This document shows positions 14,371 through 24,415 of a stretch of DNA of 64,000 nucleotides, piece after piece. The notes below the pieces were generated by a model. It made no database searches. It saw only the letters and a program-made list of their open reading frames with translations, and was not told the origin of the DNA. The first letter of the stretch is position 1. Each line of letters begins with the position of its first letter. Both the position numbers and the translations under genes were made by a program. Origin of the DNA: Actinomadura sp. KC345 (GTDB lineage: Bacteria > Actinomycetota > Actinomycetes > Streptosporangiales > Streptosporangiaceae); the NCBI RefSeq assembly GCF_004348515.1, contig NZ_SMKH01000006.1, forward strand, positions 1 to 64,000, read 5' to 3'.

Positions 14371-16173
14371 ATGGCACGGGAAGTGTCCGACTACGTCCTC
14401 CAGCGGCTGACCGAATGGGGCGTCGAGCGGGTCTTCGGCTACCCGGGCGACGGGATCAACGGGCTGCTCGGCGCCTTCGACCGGGCCGAGGGGAAGCCGG
14501 AGTTCATCCAGTCGCGGCATGAGGAGATGTCCGCGTTCATGGCCTGCGGGCACGCCAAGTTCACCGGCGAGGTCGGCTGCTGCGCGGCGACGTCCGGGCC
14601 GGGGGCGATCCACCTGCTGAACGGCCTGTACGACGCCAAGCTCGACCACCAGCCCGTCGTCGCGATCGTCGGGCAGCAGAAGCGGCTCGCGCAGGGCACG
14701 CACTACCAGCAGGAGGTGAACCTGGAGAACCTGTTCTCCGACGTCTCCGAGTACTGCCAGATCGTCATGCACCCCGGGCAGATGCGGCATGTGATCGACC
14801 GTGCGTTCAAGACGGCGCTGACCACGCGGAGCGTCGCGACGATCATCATTCCCGAGGACGTCCAGGAGGCGGAGGCGGTGCCCTCGCCGCCGAAGGAGCA
14901 CGGCTCGGTGTACTCCAGCGTCGGGTGGAGCCGGCCGCGCGTGCTGCCCGACCCCGATGAGCTGCGCAAGGCCGCCGACATCCTCAACCAGGGCGAGAAG
15001 GTCGCCATGCTGGTCGGGCAGGGCGCCGCGAACGCGCAGGCCGAGGTCGTCGAGGCGGCCGAGCTGCTCGGCGCGGGCATCGCCAAGGCGCTGCTCGGGC
15101 GCGAGGTCGTCCCCGACGACCTGCCGTTCGTGACCGGGCCGATCGGCCTGCTCGGCTCCAAGGCCAGCGATGAGATGATCATGAACTGCGACACCCTGTT
15201 CATGATCGGCTCCAGCTTCCCCTACGCCGAGTGGCTGCCGGACGAGGGCAGCTGCCGCGGCGTCGAGATCGACATCGACGGCCGCATGATCGGCATCCGG
15301 TACCCGATGGACGCCCATGTCGTGGGCGACGCCAAGGAGACGCTCAAGGAGCTGATCCCGCTCCTGCGGCGCAAGGAGGACCGGTCCTGGCGGGAGCGGA
15401 TCGAGGAGGACGTCCGCTCCTGGAACACCGTCATGGAGAAGCGGGCCGGGCAGAGCTTCGGGGGGAAGATCAACCCGCAGGCCGTCGCGCACGAGCTGTC
15501 CCCGCTGCTGCCGGACGGCGCGATCCTCACCGCGGACTCCGGCTCGGCGACCAACTGGTGGGCCCGCCACATCAAGCTCCGCGACGGGATGAGGGCGTCG
15601 CTGTCGGGGACCCTCGCCACGATGGGACCCGGCGTCCCCTACGCGATCGCCGCCCGGTTCGCCTACCCGGACCGTCCGGTGATCTGCTTCGTCGGCGACG
15701 GCGCCTTCCAGATGAACGGCATGAACGAGATGCTCACGGTCAAGCGCTACGCCGACCGGATGGCCGGCTCACCGCCGCTGATCTTCGCCGTGTTCAACAA
15801 CCAGGATCTCAACCAGGTCACCTGGGAGCAGCGCGCGATGGGCGGCGACCCCAAGTTCGAGGGCTCGCAGTCCCTGCCCGACTTCCCGTACTCCAAGTAC
15901 GCGGAGATGTGCGGGCTGAAGGGCGTCTACTGCGACAAGCCGAAGAAGGTCACCAGCGCCTGGGAGGAGGCCCTTGCCGGCGACCGTCCCGTGGTGCTGG
16001 AGTTCGTCGTGGACAACGAGATCGCGCCGATCCCGCCGCACATCATGAAGGAGCAGGCCAAGAAGACCGTCAAGGCGGGGGTCCAGGACCCGCAGAAGAT
16101 CGGCATCGCGGCGCGCGGGTTCCGGCAGAAGCTCACCGAGATGTACGAGAACATGCCCGGCCGCAAGCACTGA
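14371..16173 (+). CDS. Thiamine-diphosphate-dependent enzyme, pyruvate oxidase/dehydrogenase (PoxB-like)
   Basis: A 600-residue three-domain ThDP enzyme. The PYR domain carries the catalytic Glu in SRHEEMSAFMACGHAKF. A central Rossmann-like domain follows (about 195-330). The PP domain has CFVGDGAFQMNGMNEML and VFNNQDLNQVTWEQ, the Mg/ThDP motif. VFGYPGDGINGLLGAF is typical of the PoxB-like branch rather than acetolactate synthase. The likely reaction is oxidative decarboxylation of pyruvate to acetate, but a different 2-oxo acid is possible. It has the start GAGAGGAGCGATCA-ATG. It is convergent with the LOG gene 15 bases away. Confidence 0.85.
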   Translation: MAREVSDYVLQRLTEWGVERVFGYPGDGINGLLGAFDRAEGKPEFIQSRHEEMSAFMACGHAKFTGEVGCCAATSGPGAIHLLNGLYDAKLDHQPVVAIVGQQKRLAQGTHYQQEVNLENLFSDVSEYCQIVMHPGQMRHVIDRAFKTALTTRSVATIIIPEDVQEAEAVPSPPKEHGSVYSSVGWSRPRVLPDPDELRKAADILNQGEKVAMLVGQGAANAQAEVVEAAELLGAGIAKALLGREVVPDDLPFVTGPIGLLGSKASDEMIMNCDTLFMIGSSFPYAEWLPDEGSCRGVEIDIDGRMIGIRYPMDAHVVGDAKETLKELIPLLRRKEDRSWRERIEEDVRSWNTVMEKRAGQSFGGKINPQAVAHELSPLLPDGAILTADSGSATNWWARHIKLRDGMRASLSGTLATMGPGVPYAIAARFAYPDRPVICFVGDGAFQMNGMNEMLTVKRYADRMAGSPPLIFAVFNNQDLNQVTWEQRAMGGDPKFEGSQSLPDFPYSKYAEMCGLKGVYCDKPKKVTSAWEEALAGDRPVVLEFVVDNEIAPIPPHIMKEQAKKTVKAGVQDPQKIGIAARGFRQKLTEMYENMPGRKH

Positions 16174-16188
16174 CTCCTCGCGGGAGGG

Positions 16189-16800
16189 CTAGAGCTGGGT
16201 CTCCGCGTAGTCCCCGGGCGAGAACTCGATGCGGGGCTGCGAGCGCTCCAGGAGGTCGAACGCCTCGGGGACGGAGGACGTCCAGCCGATGGCGTCCCAG
16301 ATCCGGTGGCGGGCGAAGCCCTGCTCGGTGAGCCCCTCCATCAGCTCGCGCAGCGGGTCGTACACGCCGGTCGGGTCGAGGATCACGACGGGCTTCTCGT
16401 GCATGGCGAGGACCTTGGCCGTCCACACCTCGAACAGCTCCTCCAGCGTGCCGATGCCGCCGGGCAGGATGAGGAACGCGTCGCTGCGGCGGTCCATCTC
16501 GCCCTTGCGGGACCGCATGTCCTCGGTGACGATCAGCTCGTCGTTGTCCTCGTCGGAGATCTCGACGCTGACCAGTCCCTCGGGGATCACGCCGACGCTG
16601 CGGGCGCCGCCCGCCCGCGCGGCGCGGGCGACGGCGCCCATGCACGACACCTGGGCGCCGCCGCTGACCAGGCTGTGGCCGCGGCGGGCCAGCTCGGCGC
16701 CGGCCTCGGCGGCGAGATCGACGTAGCGGCGGTCGATCCTGCCGCTGGACGAGCAGAACACGCAGACGGCGAGGGGCTTCGTGGAGGTCACCGGACCCAT
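16189..16800 (-). CDS. LOG family protein (TIGR00730), first copy
   Basis: A 203-residue Rossmann-fold protein with SGGAQVSCMGAVARAA and the hallmark PGGIGTLEELFEVWT. Proteins of this family are cytokinin riboside 5'-monophosphate phosphoribohydrolases or related nucleotide-releasing enzymes. It lies 8 bases after the ABC permease stop, so it is probably the last gene of the tetR-ABC operon. A second, different LOG gene is at 29898. The start could be ATG 16800 or GTG 16791. Confidence 0.88.
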   Translation of the reverse strand: MGPVTSTKPLAVCVFCSSSGRIDRRYVDLAAEAGAELARRGHSLVSGGAQVSCMGAVARAARAGGARSVGVIPEGLVSVEISDEDNDELIVTEDMRSRKGEMDRRSDAFLILPGGIGTLEELFEVWTAKVLAMHEKPVVILDPTGVYDPLRELMEGLTEQGFARHRIWDAIGWTSSVPEAFDLLERSQPRIEFSPGDYAETQL

Positions 16801-16808
16801 CCTAGGGG

Positions 16809-18413
16809 TCAGTGCGCGGCGAGGTCCCTGCGCCGGAACCCGATCAGCCCGAGGACGGACAGGGCGGCGGTCAGCGCCAGCAGCCAGACGAAGGGCGCGG
16901 CGGTGAGCGGGCCGCCGGGCAGCTTCGGGAGGTGGCTGAACGGCGAGAGGTTCATGATCCGCTGGTCGAGGTCCATCCCGGCCCCGAACATCGTGACCAC
17001 GGCGAAGAGCCCGACCGCGGCCCAGGCCGCGCCGGCGAACCGGGGCGCGAGGCCGAACAGGGCGAGGGCGATCGCCGCGGCCGGCCAGACGGCGGGCAGC
17101 TGCGCCAGCGACGCACCGAGGACGCGGGGCAGTTCCCGGCCGACGTCGCCCACGTTCAGGCCGTGCGCCAGCCCGGCGGCGGTGCCGGCGGCCGCCATCG
17201 CGACCGCGGGCCCCAGCAGGGCGAACGCCAGGTGGCTCGCCGCCCACCGCAGCCGGGCGGTCGCGGTGGCGAGCAGCGGCTCGGCGTGGCCGCCGCTCTC
17301 CTCGGAGCGCAGCCGCAGCGTGGCGGACACCGCGTAGGCGGCCGCGATCAGCCCGAGGATGTTCAGCACCGAGGTGAAGTAGGCGTCGACGATGCCGGAC
17401 TGCCCGCCGAGCCTGGTGAAGATGTCCTTCAGGCCGGGGTTGTCCTCCATCATGTCCTTGATCCCGCCCGTGATGGCGCCGTACACCACGCCCAGGGCCA
17501 CGAAACCGGTGAGCCAGCCGTACAGGGGACGGCTCTGCAGCCGCCAGCCGAGTCCGAACGGGCCTGACAGCCTCGGCGAGGCGTCGGCGGGCCCCTGCTT
17601 GGGCGGCAGGATCCCCGCACCCAGGTCGCGCCGCGCCGACAGCGCCGTGGCCGCCGCGACCAGGACCGCGACGAGCGCGACGAGCATCGCCAGCGTCCAC
17701 CAGCGTTCCCCGCCGTAGGGACGCATCCGCTGGGCCCAGCCGAGCGGGGACAGCCAGCCGAGCCACGACAGCGCGTTGCCCGCGCCGCCGACATCCGCGG
17801 CCATCCGGATCACGAACGCGCCGCCGAGCGTCCCGACGGCCGCTCCCCTGGCCGCCCCTGCGCTCTCGCTGAGCTGGGCGGTGACGCCCGCGACCGCCGC
17901 GAACACGCAGCCGGCCGCGGCGAGCTGGAGGCCGAAGGCCAGCGAGCCGGGGAACGCAAGGCCCTGCGCCACCATCCCGGCGGTGACCAGAACGGCGATC
18001 ACGAGGTTCGCCGCCATGGTGACGGTGAGCGCCGCCGCGAGTCCCGCGCCGCGCCCGATGACCGTGGCGCCGAGCAGCTCGCGGCGTCCGGCCTCCTCCT
18101 CGGTCCGGGTGTGCCGGATGACCGTGAGGGCGCTGATCAGCCCGATCACCACGGGCAGGAAGCCGGAGCGCTGCACCAGGATGCCGGCGATGTCGCTGCT
18201 GTAGAGCGGCCCGTACAGCGCCAGGAAGGTGGGATTCGTCGCCGTGGTCTCGACGTAGTCGAGCTGGTCGGCGGTCGTCGGGAGCAGCCCCTTCGTGGCC
18301 GCGACGAAGTTGATCGGGATGAGCCCGGCCACCAGGACCCAGGCGGGAAGCAGGAACCTGTCGCGCCGCAGGGCCAGCCGGATCAGGCCGCCGGTGCCCG
18401 CCGGCACGCTCAT
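16809..18413 (-). CDS. ABC-2 type transporter permease
   Basis: A 534-residue protein with about 12 hydrophobic segments in two halves of six (about 20-250 and 305-530). The pattern matches actinobacterial ABC exporter permeases with fused halves, encoded behind a DrrA-like ATPase. Its ATG at 18413 overlaps the ATPase stop as ATGA. The substrate is probably a hydrophobic compound, given the TetR regulator, but there is no direct evidence. Confidence 0.85.
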   Translation of the reverse strand: MSVPAGTGGLIRLALRRDRFLLPAWVLVAGLIPINFVAATKGLLPTTADQLDYVETTATNPTFLALYGPLYSSDIAGILVQRSGFLPVVIGLISALTVIRHTRTEEEAGRRELLGATVIGRGAGLAAALTVTMAANLVIAVLVTAGMVAQGLAFPGSLAFGLQLAAAGCVFAAVAGVTAQLSESAGAARGAAVGTLGGAFVIRMAADVGGAGNALSWLGWLSPLGWAQRMRPYGGERWWTLAMLVALVAVLVAAATALSARRDLGAGILPPKQGPADASPRLSGPFGLGWRLQSRPLYGWLTGFVALGVVYGAITGGIKDMMEDNPGLKDIFTRLGGQSGIVDAYFTSVLNILGLIAAAYAVSATLRLRSEESGGHAEPLLATATARLRWAASHLAFALLGPAVAMAAAGTAAGLAHGLNVGDVGRELPRVLGASLAQLPAVWPAAAIALALFGLAPRFAGAAWAAVGLFAVVTMFGAGMDLDQRIMNLSPFSHLPKLPGGPLTAAPFVWLLALTAALSVLGLIGFRRRDLAAH

Positions 18414-19327
18414 CGTACGGCCTCGTCGACGTCGGCGAGCTCGTCCTGGTAGTGCCGCAGGAACAGCTCCTCCAGCGTCGGGGGCCGGCTGGTCAGGCTG
18501 CGGACTCCGACCTCGGTGAGCTGCCGCAGCGCCTCGTCGAGCCGCGGGGTGTCCACCTCGAACCTGATGCTGGTGCCGTCGATGTGGACGTCGTGGGCGG
18601 CGGGCAGCGGGAGTCCGTCCGGCGGGGACGCCAGCTCGGCGCTGATCGACGTGCGGGTGAGGTGCCGCAGCTCGTCCAGGGTGCCGGACTCGACGGCCGC
18701 TCCCCTGCGGATGATCGTCACCTGGTCGCACAGCGCCTCGACCTCGGACAGGATGTGGCTGGACAGCAGGACGGTCCGCCCCTCGTCGCGCGCCTCGCGG
18801 ACGCACTGCTGGAACGTCTCCTCCATCAGGGGGTCCAGACCGGAGGTGGGCTCGTCGAGGAGCAGGAGCTCGGCGTCCGAGGCGAGCGCGGCGACCAGGC
18901 CGACCTTCTGCCGGTTGCCCTTGGAGTAGGCGCGGCCCTTCTTGCGCGGATCGAGCTCGAACCGCTCCAGCAGCTCGGCCTTGCGCCGCGCGTTCGCCCC
19001 GCCGCGCATCCGGCCGAGCAGGTCGATCACCTCGCCGCCGGACAGGTTCGGCCACAGCGTCACGTCGCCGGGGACGTAGGCGAGCCTGCGGTGCAGGGCG
19101 GTCGCGTCGCTCCAGGGGTCGCCCCCGAGCAGCCGGGCCGTGCCCGCGTCCGCGCGCAGCAGGCCGAGCAGGATCCTGATCGTGGTCGACTTCCCGGAGC
19201 CGTTCGGGCCGAGGAAGCCGTGCACCTCGCCTTGCCGGACGGTCAGGTCCAGGCCGTCCAGCGCGCGGGTACGGCCGTAGCTCTTGACCAGGCCGGAGAT
19301 CTCTACGGGGGGTGTTCTCGTGGTCAC
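18410..19327 (-). CDS. ABC transporter ATP-binding protein (DrrA-like)
   Basis: A 305-residue ATPase: Walker [11 protein letters not shown] (about 38-47), signature [15 protein letters not shown], Walker [15 protein letters not shown] and H-loop LLSSHILSE. The signature is YSKGNRQK in place of LSGGQ, as in several actinobacterial DrrA-like exporters. A C-terminal domain of about 80 residues follows. GTG 19327 overlaps the tetR stop (GTGA) and the stop overlaps the permease start, so the three genes are translationally coupled. Confidence 0.9.
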   Translation of the reverse strand: MTTRTPPVEISGLVKSYGRTRALDGLDLTVRQGEVHGFLGPNGSGKSTTIRILLGLLRADAGTARLLGGDPWSDATALHRRLAYVPGDVTLWPNLSGGEVIDLLGRMRGGANARRKAELLERFELDPRKKGRAYSKGNRQKVGLVAALASDAELLLLDEPTSGLDPLMEETFQQCVREARDEGRTVLLSSHILSEVEALCDQVTIIRRGAAVESGTLDELRHLTRTSISAELASPPDGLPLPAAHDVHIDGTSIRFEVDTPRLDEALRQLTEVGVRSLTSRPPTLEELFLRHYQDELADVDEAVR

Positions 19328-19992
19328 GGGTTCTCCTCTGGTGAGGACTGCGCGCCGTCGGCGAGCAGGGACTTGAGCGCGGTGCGCGACTGCTCGATCA
19401 GCTCGGGCGACATGATCCTGTCGTCGTAGATGTCCAGCATCGCGAGGGCCATCCGGGGATATCCGTCGCCCACCAGGACGTCGGCGCCCAGGGCGCGTGA
19501 GAGGTGTTCGTGCAGGACCATCAGGCCCACGTTCATCGCGGTCAGGACGGCCGCGTAGGCGTGCAGGTCATCGGTCCGCGGCTCCGACACCCCCGCCATC
19601 CCGCGTCCCATGACCTCCTTGCTGAACTCCACGGAGTCGTCGAACAGCTTGCGGGCGGCCTCGGAGCCGTCGGTCATCGCGCGGGCCACGTACCGCTGGA
19701 TGGGCAGGGCCGTCCGCATGGCGACCGCCAGGAAGCCGGGATTGGCCATCCCTCCGCTGAGCGCCTCCTGCTTGACCTCGCGGATGACCTCGATGACGTG
19801 CTCGTCGCACGCCCGGCGCAACTCCTCCTTGGTCCCGTAGTGGTGCTGCACCAGGGCGGGCGAGACTCCCGCGGCCTTCGCGATGCCGCGGATCGTCGCG
19901 CCCTTCACGCCCAGCCTCGCGAACTCCAGCAGCGCCGCGTCCCTGATCCGGGCGCGTCCGGTCAGGTCCTCGGGTCGCTCGCGCCCCGCCAT
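19324..19992 (-). CDS. TetR family transcriptional regulator
   Basis: A 222-residue regulator. The N-terminal helix-turn-helix is [20 protein letters not shown] followed by [10 protein letters not shown] (about residues 25-57), and the C-terminal domain is all-helical. It is the first gene of the tetR-ATPase-permease(-LOG) operon and should repress it from the CTGTAC repeats just upstream. The chosen ATG 19992 keeps those repeats outside the gene. A longer reading from 20019 would run through them. Confidence 0.9.
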   Translation of the reverse strand: MAGRERPEDLTGRARIRDAALLEFARLGVKGATIRGIAKAAGVSPALVQHHYGTKEELRRACDEHVIEVIREVKQEALSGGMANPGFLAVAMRTALPIQRYVARAMTDGSEAARKLFDDSVEFSKEVMGRGMAGVSEPRTDDLHAYAAVLTAMNVGLMVLHEHLSRALGADVLVGDGYPRMALAMLDIYDDRIMSPELIEQSRTALKSLLADGAQSSPEENP

Positions 19993-20000
19993 GCCACCAC

Positions 20001-20049
20001 CTGTACATGAGATCAGCAACCTGTACGTCTGTACACTGTACCTCTGTAC
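20001..20049. promoter_or_regulatory. Operator region with five CTGTAC repeats
   Basis: CTGTAC occurs at 20001, 20021, 20029, 20036 and 20044. The outer CCTGTAC (20020-20026) and GTACAGG (20046-20052) form an inverted pair. The cluster sits 9 bases before the tetR start and close to the end of the HtrA-like gene. It is the likely binding site of the TetR protein. Confidence 0.65.
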
Positions 20050-20072
20050 AGGCGGGGTGCGTCAAGGCCGGG

Positions 20073-21140
20073 TCAGCCGTTTCCCGGAAGCTCGCCGAGC
20101 GTCACCTTGACCTGCTTCTTCGAGCCGTCGGGCTTCTGGGTCTCGACCGTCACGACATCGCCGGGCTTCATGGTCGCGAGCACCGAGGACAGCGCCGTCT
20201 GGTCGGGTGTCGCGGTGCCGTTGACCGAGAGGATCAGGTCGCCCGCCTCGATGCCCGCCTTGGCCGCGCCGCCGCCCCTCGTGACCTCCACGACGGCGAC
20301 CGCGGACCGCTGCCCGCTCTGCGGATCGACGATCGTGCGCACCACCACGCCGAGCGCCGCCCGGCCGGAGTCGGAGACCTCACCGGTGCGGATGAGCTGC
20401 GGGACGATCCGCTTGACCGTGTTGCTCGGCGTCGCGAACCCGATCCCGGGCGCCGCGCCGCCGGCCCCGGGGTCCGAGGCCGCCGCGGTCGGGACGCCGA
20501 TCACCTTCCCGTCCAGCGTGACCAGGGCGCCGCCGCTGTTGCCCGGGTTGATCGGCGCGCTCGTCTGGATCGCGTCGGCGATCGTCGAGCCCTGGAAGTC
20601 GCCCTCTCCCTGCGTCGACACCGTCCGGTGCAGCGCCGACACGATGCCGTTGGTCACGCTGCCGGACAGCCCCAGCGGGTTGCCCATGGCCATGACCATC
20701 TGCCCGACCTCGGCCTTGCTGGAGTCGCCCCACACGGCGGGTTTCAGCGACCCGCCGCCGACCTTGACCACGGCCAGGTCGTCGGGCGCGAAGGCGCCGA
20801 CGAGCCGCGCGTCGAGCGCCGAGCCGCCACTGGCCGCCGTGACCCGGATCTGCCGCGCCCCCGCGACCACGTGCGCGTTGGTCACGATGTGGCCCTGGTC
20901 GTCGTAGACGACCCCCGACCCCTCGGCCTGGCCCGTCTCGATCTTCACCACCGAGGGCAGCACCGCGTCGACGACCTGCTCGAACTGCCGCTGCACCTGG
21001 GCCGCGGCCCCCGACGCCGGAGCCGGGGTACGCGCGCCCGCCCCCGTCCTCTCCGCGTCCTCGCCGCCACCGCTGCATCCGGCGACCAGGAGGAACCCCA
21101 TCGCCGCCGCGCCCGCCTTGACCTTCACGTTGCCGCTCAC
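20073..21140 (-). CDS. HtrA/DegP-like serine protease lipoprotein with PDZ domain
   Basis: A 355-residue protein with a lipoprotein signal (MGFLLVAGCSGGG, Cys about residue 23). A chymotrypsin-fold domain carries the triad His (VTNAHVV), Asp (DDLAVVKV) and Ser (NPGNSGGALV), followed by a PDZ domain (AKAGIEAGDLILSVNG). It should degrade or hold misfolded proteins outside the membrane. The GTG start at 21140 follows GGAGGTGGAGC. It lies 59 bases after kdpE on the same strand, so read-through from the kdp operon is possible. Confidence 0.9.
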   Translation of the reverse strand: MSGNVKVKAGAAAMGFLLVAGCSGGGEDAERTGAGARTPAPASGAAAQVQRQFEQVVDAVLPSVVKIETGQAEGSGVVYDDQGHIVTNAHVVAGARQIRVTAASGGSALDARLVGAFAPDDLAVVKVGGGSLKPAVWGDSSKAEVGQMVMAMGNPLGLSGSVTNGIVSALHRTVSTQGEGDFQGSTIADAIQTSAPINPGNSGGALVTLDGKVIGVPTAAASDPGAGGAAPGIGFATPSNTVKRIVPQLIRTGEVSDSGRAALGVVVRTIVDPQSGQRSAVAVVEVTRGGGAAKAGIEAGDLILSVNGTATPDQTALSSVLATMKPGDVVTVETQKPDGSKKQVKVTLGELPGNG

Positions 21141-21199
21141 GCTCCACCTCCACCACGTCTCCTTCCCCCCCTTCGGGGAACAGACATGGAACCTGCCAC

Positions 21200-21865
21200 C
21201 TAAGGCTGGAAGCGGTAGCCCATCCCGGGTTCGGTCAGGAGGTGCCGGGGGTGCGCAGGATCGATCTCCAGCTTGCGGCGGAGCTGGGCCATGTACTGGC
21301 GCAGGTAGTGGGTCTCGCGCTGGTAGGCGGGACCCCAGACCGCGGTGAGGAGCTGCCGCTGGCTGATGAGCTTGCCGGGGTTGCGGAGCAGGATCTCCAG
21401 CAGGTGCCACTCGGTGGGGGTCAGATGGACGCCGCCGGACACCGTTTTGCCCGCCAGGTCGACGGTGCGCCCGCCGACGTCCACCCGCGCGACCTCGCCG
21501 GTCGCCGAGACGCGGCGGGTCACCGCGCGGATGCGGGCGACCAGCTCCTGGATGTCGAACGGCTTGGTGACGTAGTCGTCGGCGCCCGCCTCCAGCGCCT
21601 CCACCTTGTCCTGGCTGCCCGTCCGGCCGGACAGGACGATGATCGGCACCCGCGTCCAACCCCGGAGGCCGTGGATGACGTCGACGCCCGGGACGTCGGG
21701 CAGGCCGAGGTCCAGGACGACCAGGTCGGGTGGCGATTCGCCGGCGCGGCGGAGCGCCGTCGTGCCGTCGGCGGCGACCTCCACCTCGTAGTCGCGGGCG
21801 CGCAGGTTGATCCGCAGGGCGCGCAGCAGCTGAGGGTCGTCGTCGACGACGAGGACGCGCGTCAT
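21200..21865 (-). CDS. kdpE: KDP operon response regulator KdpE
   Basis: A 221-residue OmpR-type regulator. The receiver domain has VVDDDP and phospho-acceptor Asp in LVVLDLGLPD (about 53), with Lys in YVTKPFD. A winged helix follows with HLTPTEWHLLEILLRN and GPAYQRETHYLRQYMAQLRR, which is characteristic of KdpE. The start overlaps the kdpD stop (ATGA at 21862-21865). It activates kdp transcription under K+ limitation. Confidence 0.93.
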   Translation of the reverse strand: MTRVLVVDDDPQLLRALRINLRARDYEVEVAADGTTALRRAGESPPDLVVLDLGLPDVPGVDVIHGLRGWTRVPIIVLSGRTGSQDKVEALEAGADDYVTKPFDIQELVARIRAVTRRVSATGEVARVDVGGRTVDLAGKTVSGGVHLTPTEWHLLEILLRNPGKLISQRQLLTAVWGPAYQRETHYLRQYMAQLRRKLEIDPAHPRHLLTEPGMGYRFQP

Positions 21866-24414
21866 GACGCCGGCTCCGTCCGGTGGACGGGCAGCGCGAC
21901 GATCATCGTCAGGCCGCCGCCGGGGGTGTCCTCGGGGACGAGTTCGCCGTCCATCGCCTCGGTGAGCCCGCGCGCCAGCGCGAGGCCGAGACCGACACCG
22001 GTGTGGTTGTCCCGGTCGCCCAGCCGCTGGAAGGGAAGGAAGATCCGCTCGCGGTCGCCGGGCGGGACGCCGGGGCCGCGGTCGGCGATCCGCACCTCGA
22101 CGCGGTCGTGGATGGCCCCGGCGGTCACCAGGACGGCCTCGCCGGGCAGGCTGTGCCGCCGCGCGTTGGCGACGAGGTTGACCAGGACGCGTTCCAGCAA
22201 CGCCGGGTCGGCGGTCACCTCGGGCAGATCCGGGTCGAGCCGGACGGTGACGCGGCCTCCGTCATCGCCGCCGAGGTCGTCCAGAACGCGCGGCATGATC
22301 TCGTCCAGGGCGACCGGCTGCGCGGCGATGCCGAGCACACCGGCCTCCAGGCGGCTCATGTCGAGCAGGTTGGCGACCAGCCGGTCGAGGCGGTCCAGGG
22401 ACTGGGCGGCGGTGTCGAGCAGCTCGGCGCGCTCCTCCGGCGTCCAGTCGACCGAGGTGGTGCCGAGGCTGTCCACGGCGGCCTTCGCCGAGGCCAGCGG
22501 CGTGCGCAGGTCGTGGCTGACCGCGTTGAGCAGCGCGGTGCGCATCCGGTCCGCCGCCTCCAGCGGCCGGGCCCGCTCCGCCTCCGCCTCCAGCCGCTGC
22601 CGGCGCAGCGCCGCCGCGGCCTGGCCGGCGAACGCCTCCAGCACGCGCCGGTCGCCCGCCGGAAGCGGATGGCCGCGGATCGCCAGGGTGAGGCCGTCGC
22701 CGGCCGGGATCTCGGTGTCGCCCTCGCCGGGCGAGGTGCAGGGGCGGCCGCCGACGGCCGCGACGATGCCCCAGTCGGCCGGGTCGTCGCGGCTGTCGGG
22801 CGTGGCCGGGACGGGACGCTCCAGCAGCGTCACCGACGTCAGCCCGAACGTCTCGCGCAGCCGCCCGAGCAGCGTGTCCAGCGCGTGCTCGCCGCGCAGG
22901 ACGTTACCGGCGAGGGCGGACAGCAGCGCCGCCTCGGCCCCGAGCTTGGCCGCCTCCCGCGACCGCCGCGCGGCGCGGTCCACCACGAGGCTGACACCGA
23001 CGCCGACCAGCAGGAACACCGTGAGCGCGATGATGTTCTCCTGCCCGGCGATGGTGAACCTGTACAGCGGCGGGGTGAAGAACCAGTCGAGCAGCAGGAA
23101 CCCGGCGACCGCGGCGAACAGCGCGGGCCACATGCCGCCGACCAGCGCGATCCCGACGACGGCCGCCAGGAAGAACAGGATGTCGGCGGGCAGCGACATG
23201 GGCGGGCGCGCCTGCGTCAGCACGAACGTCAGCACGGGCAGCCCGAGGACGGCGAGCAGGAACCCGGCGGCGCGGCGGCCCGCCGGCAGCCCCTGGTCGC
23301 GCACCCGGCGGCCGACGCCGCGCCGGGCCTGGTCGTGGGTGACCATGTGGACGTCGATCGTGCCGGACAGCGCGGTCGTCGTCACCCCGATCCCCGGCCG
23401 CAGCAGCTGCGCGAACCGGCCCCGCCGGGACACCCCGAGCACCAGTTGCGTCGCGTTCACGGCACCCGCGAAGTCCAGCAGCGCACGCGGGATGTCCTCC
23501 CCCACGACCTGGTGGAACGTGCCACCCAGCCCTTCCACGATCTCCCGCTGCCGCACCAGGTCACGGGGCCTCGTCCCGCGCAGCGCGTCGCCGCGGGTCA
23601 CATGGACGGCGAGCAGGTCGGCGCCCTTGGAGCGGTCGGCGATCCGGGTCGCGCGGCGCAGCAGCGTCTCGCCCTCCGGCCCGCCGGTGAGCGCCACGAC
23701 GATCCGCTCCCGCGCCTCCCAGGTGCCGCCGATCCCGTGGTCGGCGCGGTACCGGCCGAGCTGCTCGTCCACCTCGCCCGCGAGCCACAGCAGCGCCAGC
23801 TCGCGCAGCGCCGTCAGGTTGCCGACGCGGAAGTAGTTGGACAGGGCGGCGTCGACCCGCTCGGGCGGGTAGATGTTGCCGTGCGCCATCCGGCGGCGCA
23901 GCGCCTCGGGCGCCATGTCGACCAGCTCGACCTGCCCGGCGGCGCGGACCACCTCGTCCGGGACCGTCTCCCGCTGCGGGACGCCGGTGATCTTCTCCAC
24001 GACGTCGTTGACCGACTCCAGGTGCTGGATGTTGACCGTGGAGATGACGCCGATCCCGGCGTCGAGGATCTCCTCGACGTCCCGCCAGCGCTTGCCGTGC
24101 CGGCCGCCCGGCACGTTCGTGTGCGCCAGCTCGTCCACCAGGACCACGTCGGGGGCGCGGCGCAGGACGGCGTCCACGTCGAGCTCGGTGAACTCCGCGC
24201 CGCGGTGCGTCGTCCGCACCCGCGGGAGGACCTCCATGCCCTCCAGGAGCGCGGCGGTGCGCGGGCGGCCGTGCGTCTCGACGAAGCCGACGACCACGTC
24301 GGTGCCGCGTTCCGCCCGCCGCCGCCCCTCCGCGAGCATCGCGTAGGTCTTCCCCACGCCTGGGGCGGCCCCCAGGTAGATGCGGAGCTGCCCCCTGGCC
24401 ATGGCGCCCATCAT
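21862..24414 (-). CDS. kdpD: Osmosensitive K+ channel histidine kinase KdpD
   Basis: An 850-residue kinase. The N-terminal KdpD domain has Walker A GAAPGVGKTYAMLAEGRRRA and VLVDELAHTNVPGGRHGKRW. A USP-like domain (about 240-365) and four membrane spans (about 385-495) follow. Then come a GAF-like region, the H-box NAVSHDLRTPLASAKA and the ATPase N/G boxes (NLVANARRHS, ADRGPGVPPGD, GVGLGLALARGL). It starts 1 base after the kdpC stop. ATG 24414, 24411 or 24402 are all possible starts. Confidence 0.94.
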   Translation of the reverse strand: MMGAMARGQLRIYLGAAPGVGKTYAMLAEGRRRAERGTDVVVGFVETHGRPRTAALLEGMEVLPRVRTTHRGAEFTELDVDAVLRRAPDVVLVDELAHTNVPGGRHGKRWRDVEEILDAGIGVISTVNIQHLESVNDVVEKITGVPQRETVPDEVVRAAGQVELVDMAPEALRRRMAHGNIYPPERVDAALSNYFRVGNLTALRELALLWLAGEVDEQLGRYRADHGIGGTWEARERIVVALTGGPEGETLLRRATRIADRSKGADLLAVHVTRGDALRGTRPRDLVRQREIVEGLGGTFHQVVGEDIPRALLDFAGAVNATQLVLGVSRRGRFAQLLRPGIGVTTTALSGTIDVHMVTHDQARRGVGRRVRDQGLPAGRRAAGFLLAVLGLPVLTFVLTQARPPMSLPADILFFLAAVVGIALVGGMWPALFAAVAGFLLLDWFFTPPLYRFTIAGQENIIALTVFLLVGVGVSLVVDRAARRSREAAKLGAEAALLSALAGNVLRGEHALDTLLGRLRETFGLTSVTLLERPVPATPDSRDDPADWGIVAAVGGRPCTSPGEGDTEIPAGDGLTLAIRGHPLPAGDRRVLEAFAGQAAAALRRQRLEAEAERARPLEAADRMRTALLNAVSHDLRTPLASAKAAVDSLGTTSVDWTPEERAELLDTAAQSLDRLDRLVANLLDMSRLEAGVLGIAAQPVALDEIMPRVLDDLGGDDGGRVTVRLDPDLPEVTADPALLERVLVNLVANARRHSLPGEAVLVTAGAIHDRVEVRIADRGPGVPPGDRERIFLPFQRLGDRDNHTGVGLGLALARGLTEAMDGELVPEDTPGGGLTMIVALPVHRTEPAS

Positions 24415-24415
24415 C

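Noticed and set aside
20001-20049. CTGTAC cluster considered as a CRISPR-like array
   Set aside because: Units are only 6 bases with 7-20 base spacing, so they are operator half-sites and not repeats with spacers.
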